From: Rhodopirellula sp. SM50
GTDB taxonomy: Bacteria > Planctomycetota > Planctomycetia > Pirellulales > Pirellulaceae
NCBI RefSeq assembly: GCF_002289565.1
Contig: NZ_NTFY01000076.1
Location: 21,892-85,891, forward strand
Length of the DNA stretch: 64,000 nt
Reading direction: 5' to 3'
This document shows positions 1-8,897 of the stretch, one piece after another (position 1 is the stretch's first letter; every line of letters starts with the position of its first letter). The position numbers were made by a program, and so were the translations under genes. Under the pieces are notes generated by a model. That model did no database searches. It saw nothing but the letters and a program-made list of their open reading frames with translations, and was not told the DNA's origin.

Positions 1-1
1 G

Positions 2-2488
2 CTGCGTTTCGTCACCGTGGACGGCGAATTGCTGGACGTCTCGAAGCATCATCCCAACGATCCGGGAGCGGTAGGCCGACTGGCCCGTGGGTTGCTGGAG
101 ATTCAGACGCAATATCAAGACAGTTTGGAAAAATTAAAAGACGCACCACCGGCCCGTGGCGGCTATCGGTTTGACGGCCTGGTCGACGACCTGGGACGCG
201 TCGATTTGGCGAAGTTTCTGGTGGGGACACAAGGAACGCTGGGGCTGATCGTGGACGCCACGGTTGCGACGGAGCCGATTCCGAAGCACCGTGGGGTCGT
301 GATGCTGTTCTTCCATCGCTTGGAATCGGCGGCGCGGTGCGCCGTCCGCTCGCTGGGTTATGGACCCGTCGCATGCGACCTGATGGGGCGGCGGTTGCTG
401 GGGATCGCGCGGGAAACCGAGCGGCAATTTGAAGAGGTTTTGCCGCAGGAGGCCGAAGCGATGTTGTTGCTGGAGCTTCAGGGAGACTCGCTGGCCGAAT
501 TGACCGACCGCATCGAGATTCTGCGCGATGATTTGTCGCGTGGACCGGACGCCGCATTCGTCGCCAATTCGGCGACCGACCAGGCCACGCGAGACCAGTT
601 CTGGGCGTTGTGCCGTCGCGTCACGCCGCGGCTGAGTCGGTTGAAGGGCCCGGGAATGCCGATCCCGTTCACCGAGGACATCGCGGTGCCGGCAGAGAAG
701 TTGCCGGAAGCTTTGGCGGCGATTCAAAAGACGTTGCGAGACAACGAATGCACGGCCACGGTGTTTGCCCATGCCGGCCACGGTCATCTGCATGTGCGGC
801 CGTTTGTCGATTTGTCATCCGCCGCGGAACGCAAGAAAATTCGTCGGGTCGCCGAGCAGGTGGCCGAAGTCGTTTGGCAATTTAACGGGCACGTCAGTGT
901 CGAGCATGCCGCCGGGCTCAGCCGCAGCGCGTTGTTGCCCAAACAGTTCGGTGAGTTCTGGCCGGCGATGGGACAGGTCAAGCGGCTGTTCGACCCACAT
1001 CATCGGTTGAACCCGGGCAAGCTGTTCGGGGCCGTCCTGCAACAGCCCAACGAAAACATTCGTCCGATCGGTGAGACGATCGAAGTCACCTCGGAAACGC
1101 GAACGCTGATCAAGGCCGCCGACCGGATCGTGCAGGCGGCGCGGATTCAAAACACCGCCGTTGCCGAATTGCCGGTCCTGCAGCAGTGGTCGCCCGGCCA
1201 GATGATCGACGTGGTGGCCGAGTCGTGTAACGGGTGCGCCCGCTGCAGGACGACGGCGAATTCCGAGCGGCAATGCCCGGTGTTTCGCACCACGCGGAGC
1301 GAAGAGGCGTCGCCGCGAGCGAAGGCAAATTTGTTACGCGGCGTGTTGAGCGGCAAGATCGATGTCGAAGCGCTCACCGGCGATCGCGCCAAAGCGGTCG
1401 CGGACCTGTGTTTCAATTGCCATCAGTGCCGATTGGAATGTCCTGCCAGCGTGGACATCCCCAAAATCGTCGGTGAATTGAAGGCCCAGTATGTGGCGAC
1501 CAATGGGCAACCGCTGTCGGATCGATTGATCTGCCGGCTCGATATCATCGCCGCGATCGGCTCTCGGTTTCCTTGGTTTTCCAATCTGTTGATCCGCAAC
1601 GGTCTCTCCCGGTGGCTGGCCGACAAGTTGTTCGGTTTGTCGGCCTCACGCGAATTGCCGCCGATCGCATCGGGCAGTTTCATGCGGTATTCCGCACGCC
1701 GCCGCTGGACCAAACAGCCGGCCGGCGAAGGCGCCAAGGTGCTTTATTTCGTCGACCACTACGCGAACTATCACGATCCCGACCTCGGTCGCGCGTTGGC
1801 CGAGATCCTGCAACAAAACGGGATCGCGATTTACGTCCCCACGTCACAGTCCGGCAGCGGCATGGCGCGGATCACGGCGGGGGATTTGAAAGGCGCACGC
1901 CGTATCGCGCGCCGGAATGTGCGGATGTTGGCCGAGGCGGTTCGATCGGGCTACCAAATCGTTGCCACCGAACCGGCGGCGGTGCTCTGTTTGAAACACG
2001 AGTACCCCAACCTGCTCGACGACGAAGATGCCCATCTGGTCGCCAAGAACGCTTTCGAAGCGTGCGAGTTTCTGCGTGGCCTGCACGCAGAAGGAAAACT
2101 TGATCGCGAGTTTCAAACCATCGACTTGGAATTCGCCTACCACCGGCCCTGCCACTTGCGTGTCTTGGATCCGGACATCGCGTCGATCGAATTGTTGAAA
2201 TTGATTCCCGGCTTGAGTGTTCAGCATGTCGAAGCCGGATGTAGCGGGATGGCCGGAACCTGGGGATTGCAGCGAAAGAACTATCGCAATAGTCTGCGAA
2301 TCGGTTGGCCGATGATTTCGGCGTTGCGGCACAGCGGGGCGCAACTTGCGTGTACCGAATGTAGCGCCTGTAAAATGCAAATCCAACACGGGACCGACCT
2401 CCAGACCCTTCACCCACTCAAGCTGCTCGCGTATGCCTATGGCCGATTGCCGAAGGTCGGCGAGGAGCTCGGATTGCCACCCGGATGA
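2..2488 (+). CDS. FAD-linked oxidase / Fe-S protein (GlcD-GlpC type fusion), 5' end outside window
   Basis: The frame is open from base 2, so the true start and the N-terminal FAD-binding part lie upstream of the window. The visible N-terminal half matches the C-terminal part of FAD-linked oxidases of the GlcD/D-lactate dehydrogenase family, ending in the family's 'D..H.LNPGK' signature near 990-1020. Two ferredoxin-like clusters follow: CNGCARC with a later CP at about 1225-1285, and CFNCHQCRLECP at 1408-1443. The C-terminal third resembles the cysteine-rich CCG domains of GlpC/heterodisulfide-reductase-type proteins (CHLRVLD; CSGMAG; CTECSAC near 2350). The likely role is flavin-dependent oxidation of a 2-hydroxy acid, passing electrons through Fe-S clusters to a quinone or carrier; the substrate is not evident. 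It overlaps moaD by 4 nt (ATGA). Confidence 0.85.
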   Translation: MRFVTVDGELLDVSKHHPNDPGAVGRLARGLLEIQTQYQDSLEKLKDAPPARGGYRFDGLVDDLGRVDLAKFLVGTQGTLGLIVDATVATEPIPKHRGVVMLFFHRLESAARCAVRSLGYGPVACDLMGRRLLGIARETERQFEEVLPQEAEAMLLLELQGDSLAELTDRIEILRDDLSRGPDAAFVANSATDQATRDQFWALCRRVTPRLSRLKGPGMPIPFTEDIAVPAEKLPEALAAIQKTLRDNECTATVFAHAGHGHLHVRPFVDLSSAAERKKIRRVAEQVAEVVWQFNGHVSVEHAAGLSRSALLPKQFGEFWPAMGQVKRLFDPHHRLNPGKLFGAVLQQPNENIRPIGETIEVTSETRTLIKAADRIVQAARIQNTAVAELPVLQQWSPGQMIDVVAESCNGCARCRTTANSERQCPVFRTTRSEEASPRAKANLLRGVLSGKIDVEALTGDRAKAVADLCFNCHQCRLECPASVDIPKIVGELKAQYVATNGQPLSDRLICRLDIIAAIGSRFPWFSNLLIRNGLSRWLADKLFGLSASRELPPIASGSFMRYSARRRWTKQPAGEGAKVLYFVDHYANYHDPDLGRALAEILQQNGIAIYVPTSQSGSGMARITAGDLKGARRIARRNVRMLAEAVRSGYQIVATEPAAVLCLKHEYPNLLDDEDAHLVAKNAFEACEFLRGLHAEGKLDREFQTIDLEFAYHRPCHLRVLDPDIASIELLKLIPGLSVQHVEAGCSGMAGTWGLQRKNYRNSLRIGWPMISALRHSGAQLACTECSACKMQIQHGTDLQTLHPLKLLAYAYGRLPKVGEELGLPPG

Positions 2489-2745
2489 CTTCCACAGCCC
2501 CGTTGCGTATTCTGCTGTTTGCCGGTGTCCGTGATGCCGCCGGTTGCGACGTCGCGAACGTCGCGGTCGATCACCCCGTCACCGCGGCGAAAGTCATCGA
2601 GACCGTGGCGACCCAGATCCCCGCGGCGGCCCCGTTGATCGGCGTCAGCCGGTTGGCCGTTGATGGCCAGTACGTCGCGGCGGATCACGTGATCGATCGC
2701 ACCGACGTGGAACTCGCGTTGATCCCGCCGGTCAGCGGCGGTTAG
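2485..2745 (+). CDS. moaD: Molybdopterin synthase sulfur-carrier subunit MoaD
   Basis: A short 86-residue protein of the MoaD/ThiS beta-grasp family, ending in the diagnostic Gly-Gly (PPVSGG) that is thiocarboxylated to donate sulfur to cyclic pyranopterin monophosphate. The ATG overlaps the stop codon of the upstream oxidase in an ATGA, which indicates translational coupling. moaE follows 70 bp later, as is usual for the two synthase subunits. The length and C-terminus are normal for the family, so the assignment is firm although sequence identity cannot be measured here. Confidence 0.9.
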   Translation: MTSTAPLRILLFAGVRDAAGCDVANVAVDHPVTAAKVIETVATQIPAAAPLIGVSRLAVDGQYVAADHVIDRTDVELALIPPVSGG

Positions 2746-2815
2746 CCGAGACGGTCCGCGACGTTGTCACGCGGACGGTGGTTTGCGCCGGCTTTCATTT
2801 CCCGGAAACGTGTTG

Positions 2816-3244
2816 ATGATTTTCATTCGCCTTGTTCAGACAGCGATCGAACTTTCCGATTGGTCGTCCAAAATTGATGATCCGGATACCGGGGCACATG
2901 CCTGGTTCGCCGGAGTGACACGCCGAAAGACAACGACGGCTTCGGGGGCCGTGCGGATCACCAAAACGCTTCATTACCAGGCCCATGAATCGATGGCCGA
3001 AGCGCAACTGCGGCAACTCGCCGAACAAGCAAAACAAAGGCATTCCCTCGCCGCCGTGGTGATCGTGCATCGGTTGGGTGAAGTTCCGATCGGCCAGGCG
3101 AGTGTCTTGGTCGGATGCAGCAGCGCCCATCGCAGCGACGCCTTCGCCGCTCTGCCGTGGATGATGGACCGATTGAAAGCCGACGTGCCGATTTGGAAAC
3201 GAGAAACCTACCTGGACGAATCGACCGAGTGGATTCATCCATGA
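2816..3244 (+). CDS. moaE: Molybdopterin synthase catalytic subunit MoaE
   Basis: A 142-residue protein of the MoaE family, which together with MoaD converts precursor Z to molybdopterin. Family landmarks are visible: GAHAWFAGVTR near the N-terminus, LHYQAHESMAE in the middle, the HRLGEVPIGQASV strand, and the C-terminal PIWKRETY motif with the conserved lysine. I chose the ATG at 2816 because the protein there begins directly with the family's first strand; a TTG at 2783 would add 11 residues without similarity. The stop codon overlaps the ATG of the following cysteine desulfurase (ATGA). Confidence 0.9.
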   Translation: MIFIRLVQTAIELSDWSSKIDDPDTGAHAWFAGVTRRKTTTASGAVRITKTLHYQAHESMAEAQLRQLAEQAKQRHSLAAVVIVHRLGEVPIGQASVLVGCSSAHRSDAFAALPWMMDRLKADVPIWKRETYLDESTEWIHP

Positions 3245-4422
3245 ATCGTCGCATCTACCTGGACCACGCCGCGACGTGTTTTCCCAAGCCTGCGGTCGTG
3301 CTCGATGCGATGCACGCGTTCTCGGTGCGTGATGAAGCCGCCGCCGGTCGGGGAGCATACCGGGCCTCGCGAAACGCCGGCGAGATCATCGCTCGGTTGC
3401 GGCGCGAACTCGCGGCATGGATCGGCGCCGCCAGCGACCAAGAAATCTCGCTTCACACCGGTGGCACGGCAGCCTTGAACGCCGCGCTGTTGGGGATGCT
3501 GCGACCCGGCGATCACGTCGTGACCACCGCGGCCGAGCACAACAGCGTGCTCCGTCCCCTGCAGCACTTGGTCGCGAACCAAACCATCACCTGGACCGTC
3601 GTGCCGGTCAACGCGCACGGTCAAGTCCATGCAGCGGAGGTCATCGCGGCCATCACGCCGCAGACACGGATGGTGTCGATCGTTCATGCCGCCAATGTCA
3701 ACGGAGCGCTGCAGCCGGTCGAAGAAATCGGGCGCCGGCTGAACCGTCAGTTCGCCGGTGCTGACAAGCCGCTGTTGATGAGCGACGCGGCGCAAACGTT
3801 TGGTCATTTACCGCTGAGCGTCTCCCAAGCTCACCTCGATGTGCTGGCCGCTCCGGGACACAAGGGCGGCGCCGGACCGTTGGGAACCGGGTTCTTGTAT
3901 GTCCGTCGCGAGGTCCAGGATCGGATACGTCCGACGGTGTTCGGTGGGACCGGGACGCGTTCGGAATCGCTGGAGATGCCGCACGACTACCCGGCCAGTT
4001 TCGAGGCGGGCAACATGAATGTTCCGGCCTATGCCGGATGGTTGGCCGGGCTGCGCAGCCGTTGTGATGGCTCCTCACCGCCACAGGCACTCGAGCGTTC
4101 GCGGACTCTGATGGCGGAGCTGTCGTCCGAACTCTATCGGGGACTGGAATCGATCCCCGGCGTTCGCATCATTGGTCGTCCCCACGCACCTGTGTTGCCG
4201 GTGGCCAGCATCGCGATCGATGGTTTGCCGGCCGCCGACGTCGCGATGATTCTAGACAGTGAATTCGGAATCGAAGTCCGGTCGGGGTTGCACTGCGCGG
4301 CGTTGATTCACGAGGCGATCGATTCGCCGCCCGATGGAACCGTGCGGATCAGTTGCGGTGAATCGACGACGACGGAGGAGTTGGGATGTTTGTTCAGCGC
4401 GTTGGCGGAACTGTGTAGGTGA
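3241..4422 (+). CDS. Cysteine desulfurase family protein (class V aminotransferase)
   Basis: A PLP-dependent enzyme of about 393 residues starting MNRRIYLDHAATCFPKP, the typical opening of cysteine desulfurases and selenocysteine lyases. The PLP-binding lysine is in APGHKGGAGPLGTGF, and the candidate catalytic cysteine is in RSGLHCAALIHEAI, the layout of the SufS/CsdB-like subgroup. The ORF is open further upstream to 3115, but that part overlaps moaE out of frame, so the ATG at 3241 (4-nt overlap) is preferred. Its place at the end of a moaD-moaE operon suggests that it supplies persulfide sulfur for MoaD thiocarboxylation. That is an inference; IscS plays this role in E. coli. A second, IscS-like desulfurase lies at 22554-23720. 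Confidence 0.88.
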   Translation: MNRRIYLDHAATCFPKPAVVLDAMHAFSVRDEAAAGRGAYRASRNAGEIIARLRRELAAWIGAASDQEISLHTGGTAALNAALLGMLRPGDHVVTTAAEHNSVLRPLQHLVANQTITWTVVPVNAHGQVHAAEVIAAITPQTRMVSIVHAANVNGALQPVEEIGRRLNRQFAGADKPLLMSDAAQTFGHLPLSVSQAHLDVLAAPGHKGGAGPLGTGFLYVRREVQDRIRPTVFGGTGTRSESLEMPHDYPASFEAGNMNVPAYAGWLAGLRSRCDGSSPPQALERSRTLMAELSSELYRGLESIPGVRIIGRPHAPVLPVASIAIDGLPAADVAMILDSEFGIEVRSGLHCAALIHEAIDSPPDGTVRISCGESTTTEELGCLFSALAELCR

Positions 4423-4493
4423 TGCTGTGCATCACATTCTGAAAGGTCCCTGAGACCGATCGGCGTTGTTCGTCGCGATGCGATGGGCAAGAA

Positions 4494-4557
4494 GGTTGGT
4501 CAAAAAATTGGTTGGTCAAAAAATTGGTTGGTCAAAAAATTGGTTGGTCAAAAAATA
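4494..4557. repeat. Four tandem copies of a 16-bp repeat
   Basis: The unit GGTTGGTCAAAAAATT occurs four times head to tail at 4494, 4510, 4526 and 4542; the last copy differs in its final base. The repeat sits in the 394-bp gap (4423-4816) between the convergent desulfurase gene and the minus-strand dehydrogenase fusion. No other gene or clear structure was recognised in that gap, apart from the inverted copy at 4663-4690. Confidence 0.9.
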
Positions 4558-4662
4558 AGATAAGCGACACTGTACACGAGTACGAGTGAATCAATCAGAA
4601 TCAACCACAAAGGCCGTGCTGAACCTCAGTTGTCGATTCACGGTCGCGTTGGGGAACGCTTC

Positions 4663-4690
4663 ATTTTTTGACCACCAAATTTTTTGACCC
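4663..4690. repeat. Inverted copy of the 4494-4557 repeat
   Basis: This stretch contains ATTTTTTGACCACC and AATTTTTTGACCC, reverse complements of the GGTCAAAAAATT core found in the tandem array 110 bp upstream. Paired with the array it could form an A/T-rich stem between two convergent transcription units, or mark the opposite end of a small element. Confidence 0.75.
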
Positions 4691-4816
4691 ATTTCTCGGC
4701 GTCCAACGGGCGTAATGAATCAAAGATGGTGGCGTTCAGCGAGAATTGTCGGAAAAGAGTGTCGACTTGTCTGACGGAACCGGCACCGAATCCACTTCAT
4801 TTTCTTGTCACCCATT

Positions 4817-7800
4817 TCACTCGCCGAAGACGACGGCCTGGTACAGGTGGAACGTGCCTTTGCCGTCCAAACCGATCCGGATGTATTGCCCCTTGGTGTC
4901 TGCGGGGAAATCGATCATCCACTCGCCCTTGAGTTTGTCGGCTTTCCAGACCTGGTCGTACGACTGGCCATCCATGCTGACCCAGACCGTCAGCCCTTCG
5001 GCTCGGGAGTAGAACTGCTGGGACAAACGGTTTCGCAGCAACAGGTGTTTGAGCGTCGCGGGTTCCTTCAGCCGAAGGGTGACGTAAGGCGACTGCACGT
5101 CGTGGTCGCTGTGGAAGGCGAAATCGAATCCCTCGCGGCCGACGGGCGTCAGCAACAGGTGGGGGTCGGAGTTCCAGGTGCCGTTGCCAAAGTTCCGTCC
5201 CAGTTTGATGGCTGCATCGTGAGAGATTTCGGGCACGCCGTTGTGCGACCGCAGTTTCGGCTCGGTGCGGTACTTGGCACTCGTCCATCCGCCACGCTGT
5301 GACAGCTTGCTGATCGCACGTTGCGAGGACAGGTAGGCGAGCAGGTCCAATACTTGGATCGGCGCGATTTGTTTGACCAATCCTTCGGGCATCGAACTGG
5401 CCTTCATCGGTTTTTCGATCTCGATGTCGTCCAGGGGAATATCGACCTGTTTGCCGTTGGCGATTCCCAGCGAAAGGGTGTCATCGGTTTTTGCGATCAC
5501 AAATCCGTTGAAGGTATCGCCGTCGACGGTCAGGATATTGACCGTCTCGTAGCCTTTGCTGATCTCGGCATTGGGCATCACGATCGAGCGGATGATTTTT
5601 TCTTTGTCGAACCGCGATCCGATATCGGACAGGTCCGGTCCGAACTTCTTGCCCAGGTCGCCGATCTGGTGACAGGCCGAGCAGACTTGTTTGAACACGT
5701 CTTCCCCACGGCCGGCGTTTCCACCGCGCAGCCCGGCCAGGGTTTTGATGGCCGCGTTTCGGTCCGCTTCGGATGCATCGACGTCATCGGCGATTTCAAG
5801 CGGGATGACGGCAGCGCCGCCAGGGCCTGCCATGCGTTGGAATCGCAAGAAGTAATTCTTGGCTTGCTCGGAACTGTTGGCCAGGAAGTTGTCGGATTTT
5901 TGAGCTTCCGACCACGCCGGTTCCAGCGCGTGCAAGGTGTGTTCGAGCGTGTAATCGATCCAGTAGTCGACCGGATGATCGGTCACCGCCAACGCCAATT
6001 CGGTCGCGTCGGGGGTGTCCAGGAAGCTGATTCCGCGCAGGGCTTCCAGTCGAACACGCGGGTGCGGATCGGAAGTTGCGGCTGCCAGATAGTCGTGGGC
6101 GGCATCGATCCGCAGAATTTCGTTGGTGACGGTATGAATGGCCGCGGCGCGGGCTCGATAGTCGTTCGATGCCAAGACGCGGTCGATCAGATCCGTGTCG
6201 ACGCTTCGAAAGCTCTCTTGAATCCACATCGCTTCACATAGCCGTCGTGGATCCTCCGTGTCGGCGATCCAGTTCGCAATCGCTGCCAACACGTTGTCTT
6301 GCGGGCGGTCGCGCAAGACGCGTCGCACCCGATAGCGGGTGCGCAGTTCCGGCACCAGCAGCTGATCGAGCAATTCGACTTCGCTGAGCTGGGTCAAATC
6401 GACGATCGGTAACAACGGTTTGTTCTTGTTGACCAGACGATAGACACGGCCGTGCGTGTGGTCTCGGTTGGGGTCCCGTTGGGAGTACTGCATGTGACCG
6501 ATCAACGCGTTGCACCAGTCGCCGAACCAAACCGCTCCATCGGGTCCGATTTTGGGATCGACGGGGCGAAAGATCATGTCGGTCGAGGACAGCAGGTCGG
6601 CGACCCGTTCGCCCTCGTAGCCCGCGCCGTCGCTTTCGTAACGAAGGTTGAATCGCGGCATGCCGTGCATATTGATCACGCAGGCATAAATGAATTGTCC
6701 CTGCATCTCGTCGGGCAGATGTCGTGACAACAGGAACTCGTTGCCGACGGCCGGACGCATGCCCTCGTTATCAAAGACCGGTCGGAGCGTCTTGCGGGTG
6801 TCGACCTCTTTGCCGGCCAGCGGGGCGATCCAATGTTGTTTCGCGTTTGTCCCGTCGCCGACGATCCCGTTGCCCCACTCGTCAAAGACCAGGCACCAGG
6901 GGTTCCCGTAACCCGGTGTGCGATAGTGGAGGACCCGTTGCGAGATCGGATCGAAAACGTAGGCACCGGCGGTGCTCTTGTTGCGGAACGGACCCCAGGG
7001 CGTTTCCAGCGTGGTCGACAGCGAGACGCCTTCGAGCATGTGCAACTGGCCGCCGTGGGAAAACTCCCAGGCGCCCATGGTGTGGTGCGTGTCATCGGTG
7101 GCGATGCCGTCGATCAATTGAATCACTTCATCGGCTTGGTCATCACCGTCGTTGTCCTTGAGAAACAGGATTCGCGGTTCGTCCACCACCAGAACGCCGC
7201 CGTCATAGAACTCGAATCCGGTCGGGCAGATCAGCTTGTCGTAGAATGTCTTGCAGACGTCCGCTTTGCCATCGCCGTCGGTGTCTTCGAAGATCAACAG
7301 CCGGTCGTTCGGCGGCGCCGCGCCCGGTTGCCATTGCGGATAGTTGGCCATGCACGAGACCCACAAGCGGCCCTTGGCGTCGAAGGCGATTTGATTGGGA
7401 TTGGCCAGTTCGGGGAATTCACGTTCGGACGCGAACAGTTGGACTTCCATCCCGTCGGGAACCGTCATCATGTCGATCGATTCTTCGGGCGTCGGATAAA
7501 CGAGTTGCTGCGGTTCTCGCATCTTGCGAAAGTTCTCGTCACGCGTTCCGAACATCGTTTCGGGGGTGACGACCTCGCCGGTGCCGGAGTCGTCCGGCCG
7601 GTCGGCGACAGGTTTGCCCTGGGCCAGATCCCAAATGTATTGGTCTCGTACGGCGACCATCTCTCGAATCTTGCGGTATTCGCTCGGGAAGGTCTCGGTG
7701 TCCCAGGTGCGGCGACCGCCGTAGACGTACCAGCCGTTGAGCATCCGGTAGTCTTGCAGGTGTAGCCACGATTTGTCGTTGACCCACTTTTGCACCAACT

Positions 7801-8548
7801 GAAACTGGTCGTCGTCGAACGATTGCGAATCGCTGAAGAGCGCGCGATCGAGCAATTGCGACACCCAGCGGTCACCGCGTTCGTTCAGATGCAGCCCGTT
7901 GATGGTGTATTGGGTTCCCGGTTCGGCGTCAAAGGCTGCTTTGGATTCGCTGAACAGGTCGACGAACGGCAGGTTTTCTTCGGCAGCGAGTTTTTCGATG
8001 GCGTCGCGGTAGATCTTCATCGCCGCGTTCCGCTCGCCGGCATCGGGATGCAGGGGATGGCCGGTGGATTCAAACGCGATCGGGCTGACGAGCACGAATT
8101 GCGCTTTGCCGCCGGAATAGATCGCGTTCATCTGGGACAAATAGTCGCGATAGGCAGCGACAAAGGCGGCGACGGTCGCGTCGTCGGTGCCGGCGTAAGA
8201 TTCGTTGGCGCCGAAGAAACACAGGTAGGCCTCGGGGCCAAAGACGGCCAGTGGATCGTCGATCTTGGTGTAGCTGCCCGGCCGCTGGCGGTTGCCGACT
8301 TCATCAGCCGGCCAACAGAAATTACGGAACCGGATGTTCGTGCCAGCGTGCCGCAACTGCAGTCGGGTTTCAAAGTTCCCGTACAGGTTCATCCGCTCGC
8401 CGAGCGAGTTGCCGACCAGTGCCAGTTTGATTCCCTCCCGCAGCTGCAGTGCGGGGGATTCCGCCGATGCGATCGGGGACGCGATAAACAGCTGGCATGC
8501 GGCCAGAAAGACGGAGAGGGATGCCGAGAGATAGCCGAGACGTCTCAT
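4817..8548 (-). CDS. SGNH hydrolase / membrane-bound dehydrogenase / cytochrome c fusion, secreted
   Basis: A 1243-residue exported protein. Residues 1-30 form a Sec signal peptide. Residues about 38-250 form an SGNH/GDSL-like esterase domain with the block I variant GNSLGERM and the later FFGANESYAG. From about residue 355 comes a six-bladed propeller of the 'putative membrane-bound dehydrogenase' type found in Pirellula and Verrucomicrobium, then HEAT-like helices. A heme-c site CSACHQIGD at about residue 956 belongs to the matching Pirellula-type heme-binding domain. The last ~150 residues resemble a discoidin/F5-F8 carbohydrate-binding beta-sandwich. Probable role: periplasmic oxidation and deacylation of a sugar or polymer, with the built-in cytochrome as electron acceptor. 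The paralogue at 23983-26685 has the first two domains but no heme. A DUF218 gene is divergent. Confidence 0.85.
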   Translation of the reverse strand: MRRLGYLSASLSVFLAACQLFIASPIASAESPALQLREGIKLALVGNSLGERMNLYGNFETRLQLRHAGTNIRFRNFCWPADEVGNRQRPGSYTKIDDPLAVFGPEAYLCFFGANESYAGTDDATVAAFVAAYRDYLSQMNAIYSGGKAQFVLVSPIAFESTGHPLHPDAGERNAAMKIYRDAIEKLAAEENLPFVDLFSESKAAFDAEPGTQYTINGLHLNERGDRWVSQLLDRALFSDSQSFDDDQFQLVQKWVNDKSWLHLQDYRMLNGWYVYGGRRTWDTETFPSEYRKIREMVAVRDQYIWDLAQGKPVADRPDDSGTGEVVTPETMFGTRDENFRKMREPQQLVYPTPEESIDMMTVPDGMEVQLFASEREFPELANPNQIAFDAKGRLWVSCMANYPQWQPGAAPPNDRLLIFEDTDGDGKADVCKTFYDKLICPTGFEFYDGGVLVVDEPRILFLKDNDGDDQADEVIQLIDGIATDDTHHTMGAWEFSHGGQLHMLEGVSLSTTLETPWGPFRNKSTAGAYVFDPISQRVLHYRTPGYGNPWCLVFDEWGNGIVGDGTNAKQHWIAPLAGKEVDTRKTLRPVFDNEGMRPAVGNEFLLSRHLPDEMQGQFIYACVINMHGMPRFNLRYESDGAGYEGERVADLLSSTDMIFRPVDPKIGPDGAVWFGDWCNALIGHMQYSQRDPNRDHTHGRVYRLVNKNKPLLPIVDLTQLSEVELLDQLLVPELRTRYRVRRVLRDRPQDNVLAAIANWIADTEDPRRLCEAMWIQESFRSVDTDLIDRVLASNDYRARAAAIHTVTNEILRIDAAHDYLAAATSDPHPRVRLEALRGISFLDTPDATELALAVTDHPVDYWIDYTLEHTLHALEPAWSEAQKSDNFLANSSEQAKNYFLRFQRMAGPGGAAVIPLEIADDVDASEADRNAAIKTLAGLRGGNAGRGEDVFKQVCSACHQIGDLGKKFGPDLSDIGSRFDKEKIIRSIVMPNAEISKGYETVNILTVDGDTFNGFVIAKTDDTLSLGIANGKQVDIPLDDIEIEKPMKASSMPEGLVKQIAPIQVLDLLAYLSSQRAISKLSQRGGWTSAKYRTEPKLRSHNGVPEISHDAAIKLGRNFGNGTWNSDPHLLLTPVGREGFDFAFHSDHDVQSPYVTLRLKEPATLKHLLLRNRLSQQFYSRAEGLTVWVSMDGQSYDQVWKADKLKGEWMIDFPADTKGQYIRIGLDGKGTFHLYQAVVFGE

Positions 8549-8897
8549 GGGGGACCTGGATAGAAAAACTTGGACGGATAGCCGGATCGAATACGAATTG
8601 AAAAACGTTTCGGATCGGCCCCGATGGGGAGGCAGGATTCAACAGAACGGACAGAAATCCACGTTCCAGAGCAACAGTATAACCCGCCTCGGAAAAAAAG
8701 CGTCACCGGGCATTTTGTCCCCTCGATCGAATCGTTCGCCGAGGGGTTCGCCGACGCGGATCGGGATGCAACTTTTTCAGCCACAACCGCTATCGAGCAG
8801 CTATGCTTGGCGCGACCGACCCGCAAATCCGTTGCGAGGAACGTCATCCTGCCGCCGACATGAACCATCGAACCTCGAACAAGGAACACCACCAACC
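8549..8897. other. Divergent intergenic region, no gene seen
   Basis: These 349 bp separate the minus-strand dehydrogenase fusion from the plus-strand DUF218 gene and should hold both promoters. I see no convincing small ORF and no strong hairpin. The DUF218 frame is open through most of it, but the upstream translation lacks family similarity, so the region is treated as non-coding. Confidence 0.5.

Noticed and set aside
3115..3240. N-terminal extension of the first cysteine desulfurase
   Set aside because: It overlaps moaE out of frame and lacks family similarity. The ATG in the ATGA overlap gives the canonical N-terminus.
5321..7765. Two long plus-strand ORFs (306 and 310 residues) opposite the dehydrogenase fusion
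   Set aside because: They are antisense to a complete multidomain protein and have no start context or recognisable domain.
8547..8897. 117-residue N-terminal extension of the DUF218 protein
   Set aside because: The frame is open but starts inside the promoter region of the divergent gene. The DUF218 membrane segments begin only after the ATG at 8898.
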